Source of the DNA: Georgfuchsia toluolica
Lineage (GTDB): Bacteria; Pseudomonadota; Gammaproteobacteria; Burkholderiales; Rhodocyclaceae
Reading direction: 5' to 3'
NCBI RefSeq assembly: GCF_907163265.1
Contig: NZ_CAJQUM010000001.1
Span: 1,116,001 to 1,180,000 of the forward strand
Length of the DNA: 64,000 nt
Below the pieces are notes generated by a model that made no database searches, was not told where the DNA came from, and saw nothing but the letters and a program-made list of their open reading frames with translations. The translations under genes and the position numbers were made by a program. The number at the start of each line of letters is the position of its first letter. The first letter of the stretch is position 1. Below, piece after piece: positions 44,222 to 58,004 of this stretch.

Positions 44222-44236
44222 GCCGTGCTACACGGC
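44222..44236. other. Short perfect hairpin after the diguanylate cyclase gene
   Basis: GCCGTG-CTA-CACGGC is a perfect 6-bp stem 15 bp after the stop, without a T-run. It may stabilise the mRNA 3' end. The rest of this 160-bp gap shows nothing I can name. Confidence 0.3.
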
Positions 44237-44367
44237 AATCCGCACGGCGATAGCTGGTTCTGAAAGGGGTTTCTGAGCTACTTCGCAAGCTTACAAATGG
44301 TTGGAAAGAAATAGGCAAAGAATAGCGCTGTAGTTTCCCCGACCAAGGCCGCAAGCTGACGACTACC

Positions 44368-49095
<4,728 letters not shown>

Positions 49096-49106
49096 GAAAT
49101 CTGGGG

Positions 49107-49208
49107 CAGTTCCTGCCGAATTTCATGTTCCGACTGGCCACCGACGAGTATGTCAAATTGATTTCTCAATTTGTAACATCAAAGACGGGGCGCGGTGGAC
49201 ACGGTTGA
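49107..49208 (+). pseudogene. Short relic of an ORF6N-domain protein
   Basis: The frame reads QFLPNFMFRLATDEYVKLIS then QFVTSKTGRGGHG and stops. ORF6N proteins have RFP-x-DFMFQL-x2-E-x4-L-x-SQFVTS-x-GGRRY in this place, so this is a clear 33-residue slice of the domain without its start or end. ORF6N proteins are phage- or mobile-element-related DNA-binding proteins. It begins 12 bp after parC. The remainder of the gap to 49330 shows no gene. Confidence 0.65.
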
Positions 49209-49329
49209 TCGCCGCGCTTCGGTCTGAGATAATGCGCAGGCTCAAACAGCGCGCCTGAGCAATACACTAAGACGCCCGCCCTTCGCTTGAGCCACGATAT
49301 AGCGTTACCAACTGCTGAAATCCCAAGCC

Positions 49330-50901
49330 ATGTCAAAAACCGTCCGTTCCGTCCTGTATATACGCCTGCCCGTGTGGAAAATCTGGCCCGGTGGCGTGGT
49401 GTATCTGTCCGACTTCATCCACAAGCAGCGGCCGGACGTGCGCCAGGAGATTCTTGATCTGGCGCTGATCGAACCCAGCCAGCGTCAAGCCAAGTTGCGC
49501 GAGCGCCTGCTGGAACTGCGCCCCGACGTGGTCGCCTTTTCCTGGCGCAATATGCAGACCTTCGGCCCGCATCCGGAAAACGATGCGCTCGATGTGGTCA
49601 TGGATTTCGAATTTGCCAAAAACCCATTGCGGCGAATCAAGGCGGCCTGGGCTGCGACCCGCATCATCTGGGACTACGCGACGATGCGGCTGCAGAATTT
49701 CGCCTATCTCAGGCTGGCGCGGCGTCTGCTGCCCGATGTGCGCCTGATGGTGGGTGGCACCGCAGTATCGATTTTCGGCAAGTACATCGCCCGCAAATGT
49801 CCCAACGATACCGTCGTCGTGGTCGGCGAGGGCGAGGAGGCGATGCTCTCGATCGTCGACGGCTTTATCAAACCCGCCGGTCATCACTGGTACAAGGATC
49901 GTTCCGGCGCGCTGATCCATAATCCCGCCGAGGAGAACTTCGACCTGGCGAAACTGACCGCGGTCGATTTCCGCTACATCGAATCGATCTTTCCCGGATT
50001 CCGCGATTACCTCGGCGAGGTCATCGGCGTGCATACCAAGCGCGGCTGCCCGTTCCAATGTAATTTCTGTCTGTATAACAAGATCGAGGGCGCCCGCCAG
50101 CGCTACCGCGACCCGGTGGAAGTGGCCAAGGAAGTGGAGTCGCTGAGCAAGAACTACGGCGTCAAGCACATCTGGTTCACCGATGCCCAGTTCTGTTCGA
50201 CCAAACGTAGCACGCAGCATGTCGAGCAAGTCCTCGACGAAATGATCGCGCGCCAGGTCAAGGTGCGCTGGACCGGTTACTTGCGCCTCAACCACCTGAC
50301 GCCCTCCATCGCCGCCAAGATGCTGCAGACCGGGATCGAGAGCATCGATCTGTCCTTCACGGGCACGCAGGATGTGATCGACAGCCTGACACTCGGCTAC
50401 AACCTGGAACAACAAATGGACGCGTTCCGCATGTTCAAGGATGCCGGCCACACCGACCAGCAGATCAAGCTCTACATGCCCCTCAACGCGCCAGGCGAGA
50501 CACCGCGGACGCTGCTGGCCACCATCGCCAAGATTCGTGAACTGTATGAGATGTTCGGCCGCGACAACGTCCTGCCCTTCATTTTCTTCATCGGCGTGCA
50601 GCCCGGCACGCCAATCGAAAAGCGGCTGATCGCTGAAGGCTATCTGTCGGCCAATTACGATCCGCTCACGCTCAATCCCTTCACCATCAAGAAGCTGCTC
50701 TACAATCCGCCGCCGTTGGGCCGAATGATCGGCCGCGCCTATCTTGAAGCCCTCGAAATGCGCGGCGTCGCCGACGATTACATCGGCCGGGCGACGATGG
50801 AGATCATTGAACGCAAGCTCAGCAACAGCACACCGGGAAGCGATACTCCTGCGCCGGTTATTGCGAGAACGGGCGCATTCATGGAAGCCGAGGGCAGTTA
50901 G
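49330..50901 (+). CDS. B12-binding domain-type radical SAM protein, substrate unknown
   Basis: 523 residues. An N-terminal region (about 1-190) resembles a cobalamin-binding Rossmann domain: LRPDVVAFSWRNMQTF, then LMVGGTAVSIFGKYIARKCP and VVVGEGEEAMLSIVDG. The canonical DxHxxG cobalamin motif is not evident. The radical SAM cluster motif is RGCPFQCNFC (C-x3-C-x2-C), in the sequence TKRGCPFQCNFCLYN, followed by a TIM barrel with IWFTDAQFCS and KMLQTGIESIDLSFTG. The family includes BchE-like cyclases and methyltransferases; nothing nearby indicates the substrate. Stand-alone gene with its own 230-bp upstream region; ribosome site weak. Confidence 0.82.
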   Translation: MSKTVRSVLYIRLPVWKIWPGGVVYLSDFIHKQRPDVRQEILDLALIEPSQRQAKLRERLLELRPDVVAFSWRNMQTFGPHPENDALDVVMDFEFAKNPLRRIKAAWAATRIIWDYATMRLQNFAYLRLARRLLPDVRLMVGGTAVSIFGKYIARKCPNDTVVVVGEGEEAMLSIVDGFIKPAGHHWYKDRSGALIHNPAEENFDLAKLTAVDFRYIESIFPGFRDYLGEVIGVHTKRGCPFQCNFCLYNKIEGARQRYRDPVEVAKEVESLSKNYGVKHIWFTDAQFCSTKRSTQHVEQVLDEMIARQVKVRWTGYLRLNHLTPSIAAKMLQTGIESIDLSFTGTQDVIDSLTLGYNLEQQMDAFRMFKDAGHTDQQIKLYMPLNAPGETPRTLLATIAKIRELYEMFGRDNVLPFIFFIGVQPGTPIEKRLIAEGYLSANYDPLTLNPFTIKKLLYNPPPLGRMIGRAYLEALEMRGVADDYIGRATMEIIERKLSNSTPGSDTPAPVIARTGAFMEAEGS

Positions 50902-50920
50902 TCAGTGTAGCCGCGGGCAG

Positions 50921-51334
50921 TCAAGTTGGTGGATCGTGGCGCGCGGCGTTTGCCAGAACCCTGGTCTTGAGCTCTGCCAACAAATTGACAAGTTCTGATT
51001 GCGTCTGTTCAAAGACGTCCAGATCGGCGCTGTTCCCTCCCCGACCGGCCAGCATTTCTGTGCAGATTGCCCGAATGGCGTCATGCATGTTTTGATGTAC
51101 GATATCGAGCCTTTGCATCTTTTGCGCATCGAGTTTCTCTAAATTCCGCTTGTTCAACGCAAACCAGCGACCGAAGCGGCATAGAGAGTGAGCCAAGGGA
51201 TCGAGCACATCGTCGCTGGGCGGGGTGCCCAGCACGGCACATCGCAAAACACGGCGCACCCAACCCATGTGGGCCTCGACTGCGGCATCAAGTTCATTGA
51301 TGAAATGGCTTGCTTCTCCAGAATGTTTGGGCAT
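50921..51334 (-). CDS. Stand-alone CZB (chemoreceptor zinc-binding) domain protein
   Basis: 137 residues. The zinc-binding pattern is visible as His in AVEAHMGWVRRVLRCAV, Cys in LAHSLCRFGRWFA and two His in IVHQNMHDAIRAI. In known CZB proteins this 3His/Cys set binds zinc and regulates an attached receptor or GGDEF domain. Here no effector domain is attached, so it may work in trans. No signal or membrane segment. A run of ten C bases lies about 80 bp upstream of the start. It is transcribed away from ssrA. Confidence 0.72.
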   Translation of the reverse strand: MPKHSGEASHFINELDAAVEAHMGWVRRVLRCAVLGTPPSDDVLDPLAHSLCRFGRWFALNKRNLEKLDAQKMQRLDIVHQNMHDAIRAICTEMLAGRGGNSADLDVFEQTQSELVNLLAELKTRVLANAARHDPPT

Positions 51335-51413
51335 TGCTTCAGGCCACTGTCGCCTGTCGGTTTATAGTTTGAAAATATTTAAAGCTTACGCCAACTGCGC
51401 TTTTCATGACATA

Positions 51414-51423
51414 CCCCCCCCCC
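51414..51423. repeat. Homopolymer of ten C
   Basis: CCCCCCCCCC lies between the CZB gene start (51334) and the ssrA promoter (51444). Tracts of this length can slip during replication and change promoter spacing. Confidence 0.6.
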
Positions 51424-51443
51424 GCAAATACCTGGCGGAATCC

Positions 51444-51472
51444 TTGAAAATAAGGCCTTTCGGCCCCATAAT
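51444..51472 (+). promoter_or_regulatory. Sigma-70 promoter of ssrA
   Basis: TTGAAA (51444-51449), 17-bp spacer, CATAAT (51467-51472). The expected start is about 51479-51480, immediately before the acceptor-piece sequence of the permuted tmRNA. This is the clearest promoter in the window. Confidence 0.8.
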
Positions 51473-51479
51473 TGTTTTA

Positions 51480-51780
51480 TGGTTGTAATTCCGGCAATCT
51501 GGAGGCGTCTTGGACGCGGGTTCGATTCCCGCCACCTCCACCTAAGCGTATCGGAGTGCTCTTAGGTGGGGGTGTACTGGTTTCGACAGGGCGGGCAAAG
51601 GTGAGCAGGCAACTCGTCAGGCGATCGACGTTAATGAAGCAAATCTCTAAACGCCAACGATGAGCGTTTCGCACTGGCCGCTTAAGGCCTATGCCGAGGC
51701 TGCTTGAGCCTTGTAACCAAAGAAAAGCCGGTGGGGACTTCGGTCCCCATCGTCATTGGCGCGCCACTAAGCTGTCGCCT
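51480..51780 (+). ncRNA. ssrA: Permuted two-piece tmRNA gene (beta-type)
   Basis: The parts of tmRNA occur in swapped order. First comes the acceptor piece, with T-arm GCGGGTTCGATTCCCGC and 3' acceptor strand CACCTCC followed by ACC, ending about 51542. A 25-base spacer follows, then the coding piece starting at 51568 with GGGGGTG, which pairs with CACCTCC, and the D-loop-like GGTTTCGACAGGG. Before processing, CACCTCCACCTAAG (51534-51547) and CTTAGGTGGGGGTG (51561-51574) form a 14-bp stem with one G-U pair. The tag frame is 51653-51685. A TGGGGAC-TTCG-GTCCCCA hairpin follows at 51732-51749. Such permutation is known in some betaproteobacteria. It rescues stalled ribosomes and tags nascent peptides. 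The 3' end is approximate and abuts the gph stop. Confidence 0.9.
51653..51685 (+). other. tmRNA proteolysis-tag reading frame
   Basis: From the resume codon GCC the frame reads ANDERFALAA and TAA. With the alanine carried by tmRNA itself the added tag is AANDERFALAA, ending in the usual LAA degron recognised by ClpXP. Confidence 0.92.
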
Positions 51781-51788
51781 ACGCGTGG

Positions 51789-52445
51789 TCACGGCCCATC
51801 AATCAGCACGAGCACATCGGCCGGATGGTCGATGATGGTGTCGGCGCCCCACTCCTTGATCGGTACCCCGTTCAAATAGCCCCAGGCTGCAATCACGGTA
51901 TGCATACCTGCGGCCCGACCCGCTTGCACGTCGCGCTCATCATCGCCGACATACATTACATTGCGGGGCCGCACCCTGGCGATCTCGCAGGCCATCAATA
52001 ATGGCGCAGGATCCGGTTTGGGTTTGGCTGCGCTGTCACCGGAAACGATGCAGGCGGCACGGTCATGCAGGCCGAGGCATTTGAGCAGAGGCCGCGTGTA
52101 ACGCTCGATCTTGTTGGTGACGACACCCCAGCGGATCCCGCGCCGGTCAAGTTCGGCAAGAAGTTCGACAACTCCCGGAAACAAGCGCGTGTCGACACAA
52201 ATCCGGCTTGCATAGTGCGCAAGGAAACGCCGCTGCAAATCCGGATAGAGCGCGTGATCCGGCGCCAGACCGAAGCCGGCACCAATCAGGCCGCGCGCGC
52301 CAGCCGAGGCGTACGGACGCAATATGTCGAGCGGAAACGGTGGCAAACCGGCTTCTTCGCGCAGTCGATTGAGGGCTGCGCCAAGGTCAGGCGCGCTATC
52401 CGCCAGCGTGCCGTCGAGGTCGAACAAGATTGCTTCGATCGCCAC
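51789..52445 (-). CDS. gph: Phosphoglycolate phosphatase-like HAD hydrolase
   Basis: 218 residues. HAD motifs: ILFDLDGTLADSAPDL (nucleophile Asp), GVVTNK (motif II), KPKPDP (Lys, motif III) and YVGDDERDVQAG (motif IV). The cap and the SAPDL start are typical of Gph/PhnX-type phosphatases. It removes phosphate from 2-phosphoglycolate or, in some relatives beside ubiG, from MurNAc-6-phosphate (MupP); position next to ubiG makes both plausible. It lies 12 bp downstream of ubiG in the same operon and converges with ssrA, the stop being within about 10 bp of the RNA end. Confidence 0.88.
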   Translation of the reverse strand: MAIEAILFDLDGTLADSAPDLGAALNRLREEAGLPPFPLDILRPYASAGARGLIGAGFGLAPDHALYPDLQRRFLAHYASRICVDTRLFPGVVELLAELDRRGIRWGVVTNKIERYTRPLLKCLGLHDRAACIVSGDSAAKPKPDPAPLLMACEIARVRPRNVMYVGDDERDVQAGRAAGMHTVIAAWGYLNGVPIKEWGADTIIDHPADVLVLIDGP

Positions 52446-52457
52446 CTCAGTTACCCC

Positions 52458-53165
52458 TCAGCAACGGCGCTGGGTACGCATCAGATAATTCACGCCGCTG
52501 CCAGGGCCGAGCGAATATTGCTTGGTGAACGGGTTGTAGTGCATGCCGATGATTTCTTCGTTTTGCAACCCCGCTTCGCGTGCATAACGAGCGAGTTCGG
52601 CAGGGCGAATGAAACGCGCATAATCATGCGTGCCGCGTGGCAGCAGCTTGAGGATGTATTCGGCGCCAATCACCGCGAACAGGTAGGACTTCGGATTGCG
52701 GTTGATGGTCGAGAAGAACACCGCGCCGCCCGGCTTTACCAGTTCGGCGCAGGCGCGCACGGTGCTCGCCGGATCGGGCACATGTTCCAGCATTTCCATG
52801 CAGGTGACGACATCGAAGGCAGCCGGCATTTCACTTGCCAGTTCTTCCGCTGCGACTTGACGGTAGTCAACCTTCAATCCGGATTCGTAGAGGTGCAGCC
52901 GCGCGACGCCGAGCGGTTTTTCCGACAGATCAATGCCGGTGACGATGGCGCCGCGCCCGGCCATGGCCTCGGCCAGAATGCCGCCTCCACAACCAATGTC
53001 GAGCACGCGCTTGCCGTCCAAACCGACATGGCGGTCGATCCAGTCGAGCCGGAGCGGATTGATCTCATGCAGTGGGCGAAATTCCGAGTTCGGATCCCAC
53101 CAGCGATGCGCCAAATCGCCAAATTTAGCAAGTTCCTTCGGATCTACGTTGCTCATGGTTTTCAT
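52458..53165 (-). CDS. ubiG: Ubiquinone biosynthesis O-methyltransferase UbiG
   Basis: 235 residues from ATG 53165 ([16 protein letters not shown]) or 9 bases later. The UbiG start [20 protein letters not shown] is followed by SAM motif [17 protein letters not shown] and [20 protein letters not shown]. It catalyses both O-methylations of ubiquinone synthesis at the membrane. The open frame extends upstream through a terminator hairpin (53183-53212), so starts earlier than 53165 can be excluded. Operon with gph. ompA lies upstream on the same strand but is separated by that terminator. Confidence 0.94.
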   Translation of the reverse strand: MKTMSNVDPKELAKFGDLAHRWWDPNSEFRPLHEINPLRLDWIDRHVGLDGKRVLDIGCGGGILAEAMAGRGAIVTGIDLSEKPLGVARLHLYESGLKVDYRQVAAEELASEMPAAFDVVTCMEMLEHVPDPASTVRACAELVKPGGAVFFSTINRNPKSYLFAVIGAEYILKLLPRGTHDYARFIRPAELARYAREAGLQNEEIIGMHYNPFTKQYSLGPGSGVNYLMRTQRRC

Positions 53166-53182
53166 TCGTGCGGTTTTTAGGT

Positions 53183-53212
53183 CAAAAAAAAAGCCCTGCA
53201 TAGCAGGGCTTT
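53183..53212 (-). terminator. Rho-independent terminator of ompA
   Basis: On the minus strand AAGCCCTGC-TAT-GCAGGGCTT is a perfect 9-bp stem followed by a run of nine T. It sits 19 bp after the ompA stop and upstream of ubiG. Confidence 0.93.
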
Positions 53213-53230
53213 CTTATACCTGAAAACTGC

Positions 53231-53962
53231 TTATTTGGTGCCGATCACTTCGATCACTACGCGACGATCAGGCTGCAGGCAGGCAATGACCTTCTTGCTC
53301 TTCGGACCCTTGCATTGGTCGGGCTTGGTCACAGGCTGGGTCTTGCCCTTGCCTTCGGCATAGATGCGGTCGGCGGCAATGCCCTTCTTCACCAGATAGT
53401 CTTTCACCGAATTGGCGCGGCGCTCGGACAGCTTTTGGTTGTACTTGTCGGTGCCAAAGCGGTCGGCGTGGCCGACAGCGGTGATGGCTTCAATTTTGAG
53501 TGTGCTGGCTTTACTGGCTACGTCATCGAGTTTGGCCTTGCCTTCGGCGCGCAGATCCGCCTTGTCAAAATCGAACAATGCGTCAGCGGCAACCGTGATC
53601 TTCTCAGCGGAGGGCTTGACGGCGGCAACCGGAGCGGGAGCGACTGGTTCCGGCGCCTCAGCGGCCTTCTTGGCCGCGGGCTCGCAGACCGCCTTTGGCA
53701 TCAAATCCTTGTCGCATTCGCAACCAGCGGGAAACTCGCTACCAACGACGGGCGTTTTTGCGGCCAGTTCCTGGGTCCAGTAACCCGTGCGCCAGCATAG
53801 ACCGGTACCGCTGCGGGTAATTACGCCACGAGCATCGACGGCATAAGGCAAAGGCTCCATGCCTTTGGTGTCCAGAACAACATTCTTGGTCTGGGCAAAA
53901 GCGGATAAGCCGACAGCCGACAGAGCGGCAATCAACAAGGATTTCATGGCGACATTTTTCAT
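53231..53962 (-). CDS. ompA: OmpA family outer-membrane protein
   Basis: 243 residues from ATG 53962 with GAGGA 6 bases upstream. Signal peptide (1-22, LLIAALSAVGLSAFA) then a short N-terminal region with GLCWRTGYWTQELA and Cys residues, an Ala/Pro linker (EAPEPVAPAPVAAVKP), and a C-terminal peptidoglycan-binding OmpA domain with LFDFDKADLR, GHADRFGTDKYNQKLSERRA and the end DRRVVIEVIGTK. No eight-stranded barrel, so it is a betaproteobacterial short OmpA linking outer membrane and wall. Own terminator downstream; divergent from gyrA. Confidence 0.92.
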   Translation of the reverse strand: MKNVAMKSLLIAALSAVGLSAFAQTKNVVLDTKGMEPLPYAVDARGVITRSGTGLCWRTGYWTQELAAKTPVVGSEFPAGCECDKDLMPKAVCEPAAKKAAEAPEPVAPAPVAAVKPSAEKITVAADALFDFDKADLRAEGKAKLDDVASKASTLKIEAITAVGHADRFGTDKYNQKLSERRANSVKDYLVKKGIAADRIYAEGKGKTQPVTKPDQCKGPKSKKVIACLQPDRRVVIEVIGTK

Positions 53963-54272
53963 TTGAGTCCTCGACTTTCTTGATCGTGGATAAGGGCGAT
54001 TGTCAGGGCGCCAACGCATAACCGGTTGCTCATCCCGACATACGAGGGAATTGTGCCACAAAATCGGGATGGATATCAATATTGTCATATTGATATCCAT
54101 CAATAGTTGCATGGATGAGACGCCATTCCCGAAAATAACCGTGTAGCAGCGTCGTCGCCGAAATGCCCAAAGATCATTTCCAGCGGCGGTTTGCCGGGCC
54201 CTGCGTGGTAAAATTTCATTTTTAAAGATCTTGCCCGCCAGTTACCTCCGCGCCACGGTAAACCATAACAAG

Positions 54273-56831
54273 ATGACCACGACTTTTGCCAAAGAAACAC
54301 TGCCGATCAGCCTGGAAGAGGAAATGCGCCATTCCTACCTCGATTATGCCATGAGCGTAATCGTGGGGCGTGCACTGCCCGACGCGCGCGACGGTCTGAA
54401 ACCGGTACACCGCCGCGTGCTGTTTGCGATGCACGAACTCGGCAACGACTGGAACAAGGCCTACAAGAAATCGGCGCGCATCGTCGGCGACGTGATCGGT
54501 AAATACCACCCGCACGGCGATACCGCTGTCTATGACACCATCGTTCGCATGGCGCAGGATTTCTCGCTGCGCTACATGCTGGTCGACGGCCAGGGCAACT
54601 TCGGTTCGGTCGACGGCGACAACGCGGCGGCGATGCGCTACACCGAAATACGCATGGCCAGGATCGGCCATGAACTGCTGTTCGACATCGACAAGGAAAC
54701 CGTCGACTTCGGCCCCAACTACGATGGCTCGGAGCAGGAACCGCTGGTATTGCCTGCGCGCATCCCCAACCTGCTGATCAACGGCAGTTCCGGCATCGCG
54801 GTTGGCATGGCGACCAACATTCCGCCGCATAACCTCAATGAAATTGTCGACGCCTGCATTGCCCTGCTCGCCGATCCGGCGCTAGGTATCGAGGAACTCA
54901 TCAAGATCGTGCCGGCACCGGATTTCCCGACCGCAGGCCTGATCTATGGCGTTTCCGGCGTGCGCGACGGCTACCTGACCGGGCGCGGGCGCGTTGTGAT
55001 GCGTGCCCGCACGCATATCGAGGAAGCGCCCAGCGGCAAGCAGTCCATCATCGTCGACGAATTGCCCTACCAGGTCAATAAACGCACCCTGCTCGAAAAA
55101 ATCGCCGAGCTGGTGAACGAGAAAAAGATCGAGGGGATTTCGCACATCCAGGACGAGTCGGACAAATCCGGCATGCGCGTCGTGATCGATCTGAAGCGCG
55201 GTGAAATGCCCGATGTGGTGCTCAACAACCTCTACAAGCAGACGCAGTTGCAGGATACCTTCGGCATGAACATGGTGGCCCTGATCGATGGCCGGCCGCG
55301 CCTGCTCAACCTCAAGCAACTGCTCGAATGCTTCCTCTCGCACCGGCGCGAAGTGGTAACGCGGCGCACGGTGTTCGAGTTGCGCAAGGCGCGCGAGCGC
55401 GGTCATATCCTTGAAGGCCTCGCCGTCGCTCTATCCAACGTCGATGATGTCATCGCACTGATCAAGGCAGCCCCTACGCCAGCCGAAGCCAAGCGCGGCC
55501 TTATGGAGCGCCACTGGCAATCGGCGCTGGTCAGGGACATGCTCGATCGCGTCAATGCCGATGCCTCGCGCCCGGAGGGACTGGCGCGCGAATTCGGACT
55601 GACGACAAATGGCTACCGGCTTTCCGACGCCCAGGCCCAGGCGATCCTCGAATTGCGCCTGCAGCGCCTGACCGGGCTGGAGCAGGACAAGATCGTCAGC
55701 GAGTACAAGGAAGTCATGGCGGTCATTGCCGACCTGCTCGACATCCTTGCCCGCCCCGAACGCATTACGCAAATCATCGGCGCCGAGTTGACTGCGATCA
55801 AGGCACAGTTCGGCGACGATCGCCGTTCGGAAATCATCCTCAATGCGCAGGACATCAATCTCGAAGACCTGATCACGCCACAAGACATGGTGGTCACGCT
55901 CTCACACGGCGGTTACATCAAGCGCCAGCCGCTCGACGACTACAAGGCGCAGAAACGCGGCGGACGCGGCAAGCAGGCAGCGGCGATCAAGGAAGACGAT
56001 TTCGTCGATCACCTCTTCGTCGCCAATACGCACGATTACATCCTCTGTTTCTCCAACCGCGGCCGCGTGTACTGGCTCAAGGTGTATGAGGTGCCGGAAG
56101 GCACGCGCGCCTCGCGCGGCAAGCCGGTGGTCAACCTGTTCCCGCTGGTGGACAATGAAAAAATAACGGCGGTGCTGCCCATCAAGGAGTTCGACGAGAA
56201 TCATTTCGTCTTCATGGCAACCACGCTCGGCACCGTCAAAAAGACGCCGCTCACCGCCTTCGCCAATCCGCGCAAGGCCGGCATCATCGCGGTCAGCCTC
56301 GACGACGGCGATCACCTGATCGGCGTCGCCATCACCGACGGCCACAACGACGTCATGCTGTTCTCCGATGCCGGCAAGGCGGTGCGTTTCGACGAGAACG
56401 ACGTGCGCGCCATGGGCCGCGAGGCGCGCGGCGTGCGCGGCATGATGCTCGAAGACGGGCAGACCGTAATTTCGATGCTGGTCGCCGACAACGAAAACTA
56501 TTCGGTGCTGACGGCGACCGAAAACGGCTACGGCAAGCGCACGCCGATCGCCGAGTACACCCGCCACGGCCGCGGCACCAAGGGTATGATTGCGATCCAG
56601 ACCTCGGAGCGCAACGGCAAGGTGGTCGGCGCGGTGCTGGTGCAGGCCGGCGTCAGCACGGACGAAATCATGCTGATCTCGACCGGCGGCGTGCTGATCC
56701 GCACTCCGGTTGCCGATATCCGCGAAATGAGCCGCGCCACGCAGGGCGTTACCCTGATCAATCTCGACGATGGCACCCTGCTCGCGGGCATCGAAAAAGT
56801 CATCGAAACCGAAGCTACGCTGGAGGAATAG
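54273..56831 (+). CDS. gyrA: DNA gyrase subunit A
   Basis: 852 residues from ATG 54273 ([20 protein letters not shown]). Breakage-reunion domain with [20 protein letters not shown] and catalytic Tyr in [12 protein letters not shown]. The quinolone region [17 protein letters not shown] has Thr at E. coli position Ser83 and Asp at Asp87. The GyrA box reads QKRGGRG at the start of the C-terminal pinwheel, confirming gyrase rather than topoisomerase IV. Introduces negative supercoils with GyrB. It is followed by serC after 3 bp, forming the common betaproteobacterial gyrA-serC-pheA order. Confidence 0.97.
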   Translation: MTTTFAKETLPISLEEEMRHSYLDYAMSVIVGRALPDARDGLKPVHRRVLFAMHELGNDWNKAYKKSARIVGDVIGKYHPHGDTAVYDTIVRMAQDFSLRYMLVDGQGNFGSVDGDNAAAMRYTEIRMARIGHELLFDIDKETVDFGPNYDGSEQEPLVLPARIPNLLINGSSGIAVGMATNIPPHNLNEIVDACIALLADPALGIEELIKIVPAPDFPTAGLIYGVSGVRDGYLTGRGRVVMRARTHIEEAPSGKQSIIVDELPYQVNKRTLLEKIAELVNEKKIEGISHIQDESDKSGMRVVIDLKRGEMPDVVLNNLYKQTQLQDTFGMNMVALIDGRPRLLNLKQLLECFLSHRREVVTRRTVFELRKARERGHILEGLAVALSNVDDVIALIKAAPTPAEAKRGLMERHWQSALVRDMLDRVNADASRPEGLAREFGLTTNGYRLSDAQAQAILELRLQRLTGLEQDKIVSEYKEVMAVIADLLDILARPERITQIIGAELTAIKAQFGDDRRSEIILNAQDINLEDLITPQDMVVTLSHGGYIKRQPLDDYKAQKRGGRGKQAAAIKEDDFVDHLFVANTHDYILCFSNRGRVYWLKVYEVPEGTRASRGKPVVNLFPLVDNEKITAVLPIKEFDENHFVFMATTLGTVKKTPLTAFANPRKAGIIAVSLDDGDHLIGVAITDGHNDVMLFSDAGKAVRFDENDVRAMGREARGVRGMMLEDGQTVISMLVADNENYSVLTATENGYGKRTPIAEYTRHGRGTKGMIAIQTSERNGKVVGAVLVQAGVSTDEIMLISTGGVLIRTPVADIREMSRATQGVTLINLDDGTLLAGIEKVIETEATLEE

Positions 56832-56834
56832 GCA

Positions 56835-57920
56835 ATGACACGCGCATTTAACTTCAGCGCCGGTCCCGCCACCTTGCCGGAACCAGTGCTCAAACAGGCC
56901 GCCGCGGAAATGCTCGACTGGCATGGTTCGGGACAGTCCGTGATGGAGATGAGCCATCGCGGCAAGGACTTCATGGGCATCCGCAACCAGGCCGAAGCCG
57001 ATCTGCGCGAATTGCTGGCGATCCCGGCCAACTACAAGGTGCTGTTCCTGCAGGGCGGCGCGACATTGCAGTTCGAGATGATCCCGATCAACCTGCTGCG
57101 CGGCAAACCCGCGGCGGACTATGTCTACACCGGCGTCTGGGCGGGCAAGGCAATCCGGGAAGCCAGGCCTTTTTGCCAAGTCAAGGTCATTGCCAGCAGC
57201 GAGGACAGGAATTTCAGCTACGCACCGCCGCAATCGAGCTGGAAGCCGAACCAGGATGCTGCCTATGTGCATTACACCGCCAATGAAACCATCGGCGGCG
57301 TCGAATACCACTGGATTCCGGATACAGGAAACGTGCCGCTGGTATGCGACATGTCGTCGAACATCCTGTCGAAGCCGGTCGATGTCTCGAAATACGGGCT
57401 GATCTACGCTGGCGCACAAAAGAATATCGGCCCCGCCGGACTTGCCATTGTCATCGTACGCGACGACCTGATCGGCCACGCCGTGCCGACGCCGCCGACT
57501 ATGCTCGACTACAAGATTCACGCCGACCACGATTCGATGTTCAACACGCCGCCGACCTACGGCATCTACATCGCCGGCCTGGTGTTCCAGTGGCTCAAGC
57601 AGCAGGGCGGCCTCGCCGTGATGGAACAGAAGAATATCGAGAAAGCCAAACTGCTCTATGGCTTTCTCGACCAAAGCCGTTTTTTCAGGAACCTGGTGAA
57701 GAAGCAGGACCGCTCGCGCATGAACATCCCCTTCACGCTCAAGGACGAAGCACTCAACGAGGAATTCCTCAAGCAGGCCAGGGCGCGCGGCTTGCAGCAA
57801 TTGAAGGGGCATAGCTCGGTTGGCGGCATGCGCGCTTCGATTTACAATGCGATGCCCCTCGCGGGGGTCAAGACACTGGTGAACTACATGCAGGAATTCG
57901 AAGCCAGGTTTGGTAAATGA
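56835..57920 (+). CDS. serC: Phosphoserine aminotransferase
   Basis: 361 residues. Starts [18 protein letters not shown], the SerC hallmark; [10 protein letters not shown] and the PLP-Lys segment [19 protein letters not shown] are present, and the C-terminus has [18 protein letters not shown]. It transfers amino groups to 3-phosphohydroxypyruvate in serine synthesis and acts in the PLP pathway. ATG follows gyrA by 3 bp, so they are probably co-transcribed; pheA comes 84 bp later. Confidence 0.97.
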   Translation: MTRAFNFSAGPATLPEPVLKQAAAEMLDWHGSGQSVMEMSHRGKDFMGIRNQAEADLRELLAIPANYKVLFLQGGATLQFEMIPINLLRGKPAADYVYTGVWAGKAIREARPFCQVKVIASSEDRNFSYAPPQSSWKPNQDAAYVHYTANETIGGVEYHWIPDTGNVPLVCDMSSNILSKPVDVSKYGLIYAGAQKNIGPAGLAIVIVRDDLIGHAVPTPPTMLDYKIHADHDSMFNTPPTYGIYIAGLVFQWLKQQGGLAVMEQKNIEKAKLLYGFLDQSRFFRNLVKKQDRSRMNIPFTLKDEALNEEFLKQARARGLQQLKGHSSVGGMRASIYNAMPLAGVKTLVNYMQEFEARFGK

Positions 57921-58004
57921 GGCAGGGTGTGCCCTGGTCGAATTCAATATGTCGATCCTGAACCTGATCTTCGCGGCAGAACTGATTGGAAGTATATTGA
58001 GCCG

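Noticed and set aside
44208-44367. Possible riboswitch between the diguanylate cyclase and FliT-like genes
   Set aside because: A short hairpin is present, but I could not match the conserved bases of c-di-GMP or other known riboswitches.
51480-51542. A separate tRNA gene suggested by the T-arm GGGTTCGATTCCC
   Set aside because: There is no anticodon arm or normal 5' acceptor strand before it; the acceptor strand pairs with the downstream coding piece, as in permuted tmRNA.
53166-53201. Earlier UbiG start
   Set aside because: It would place the start of translation inside the ompA terminator hairpin.
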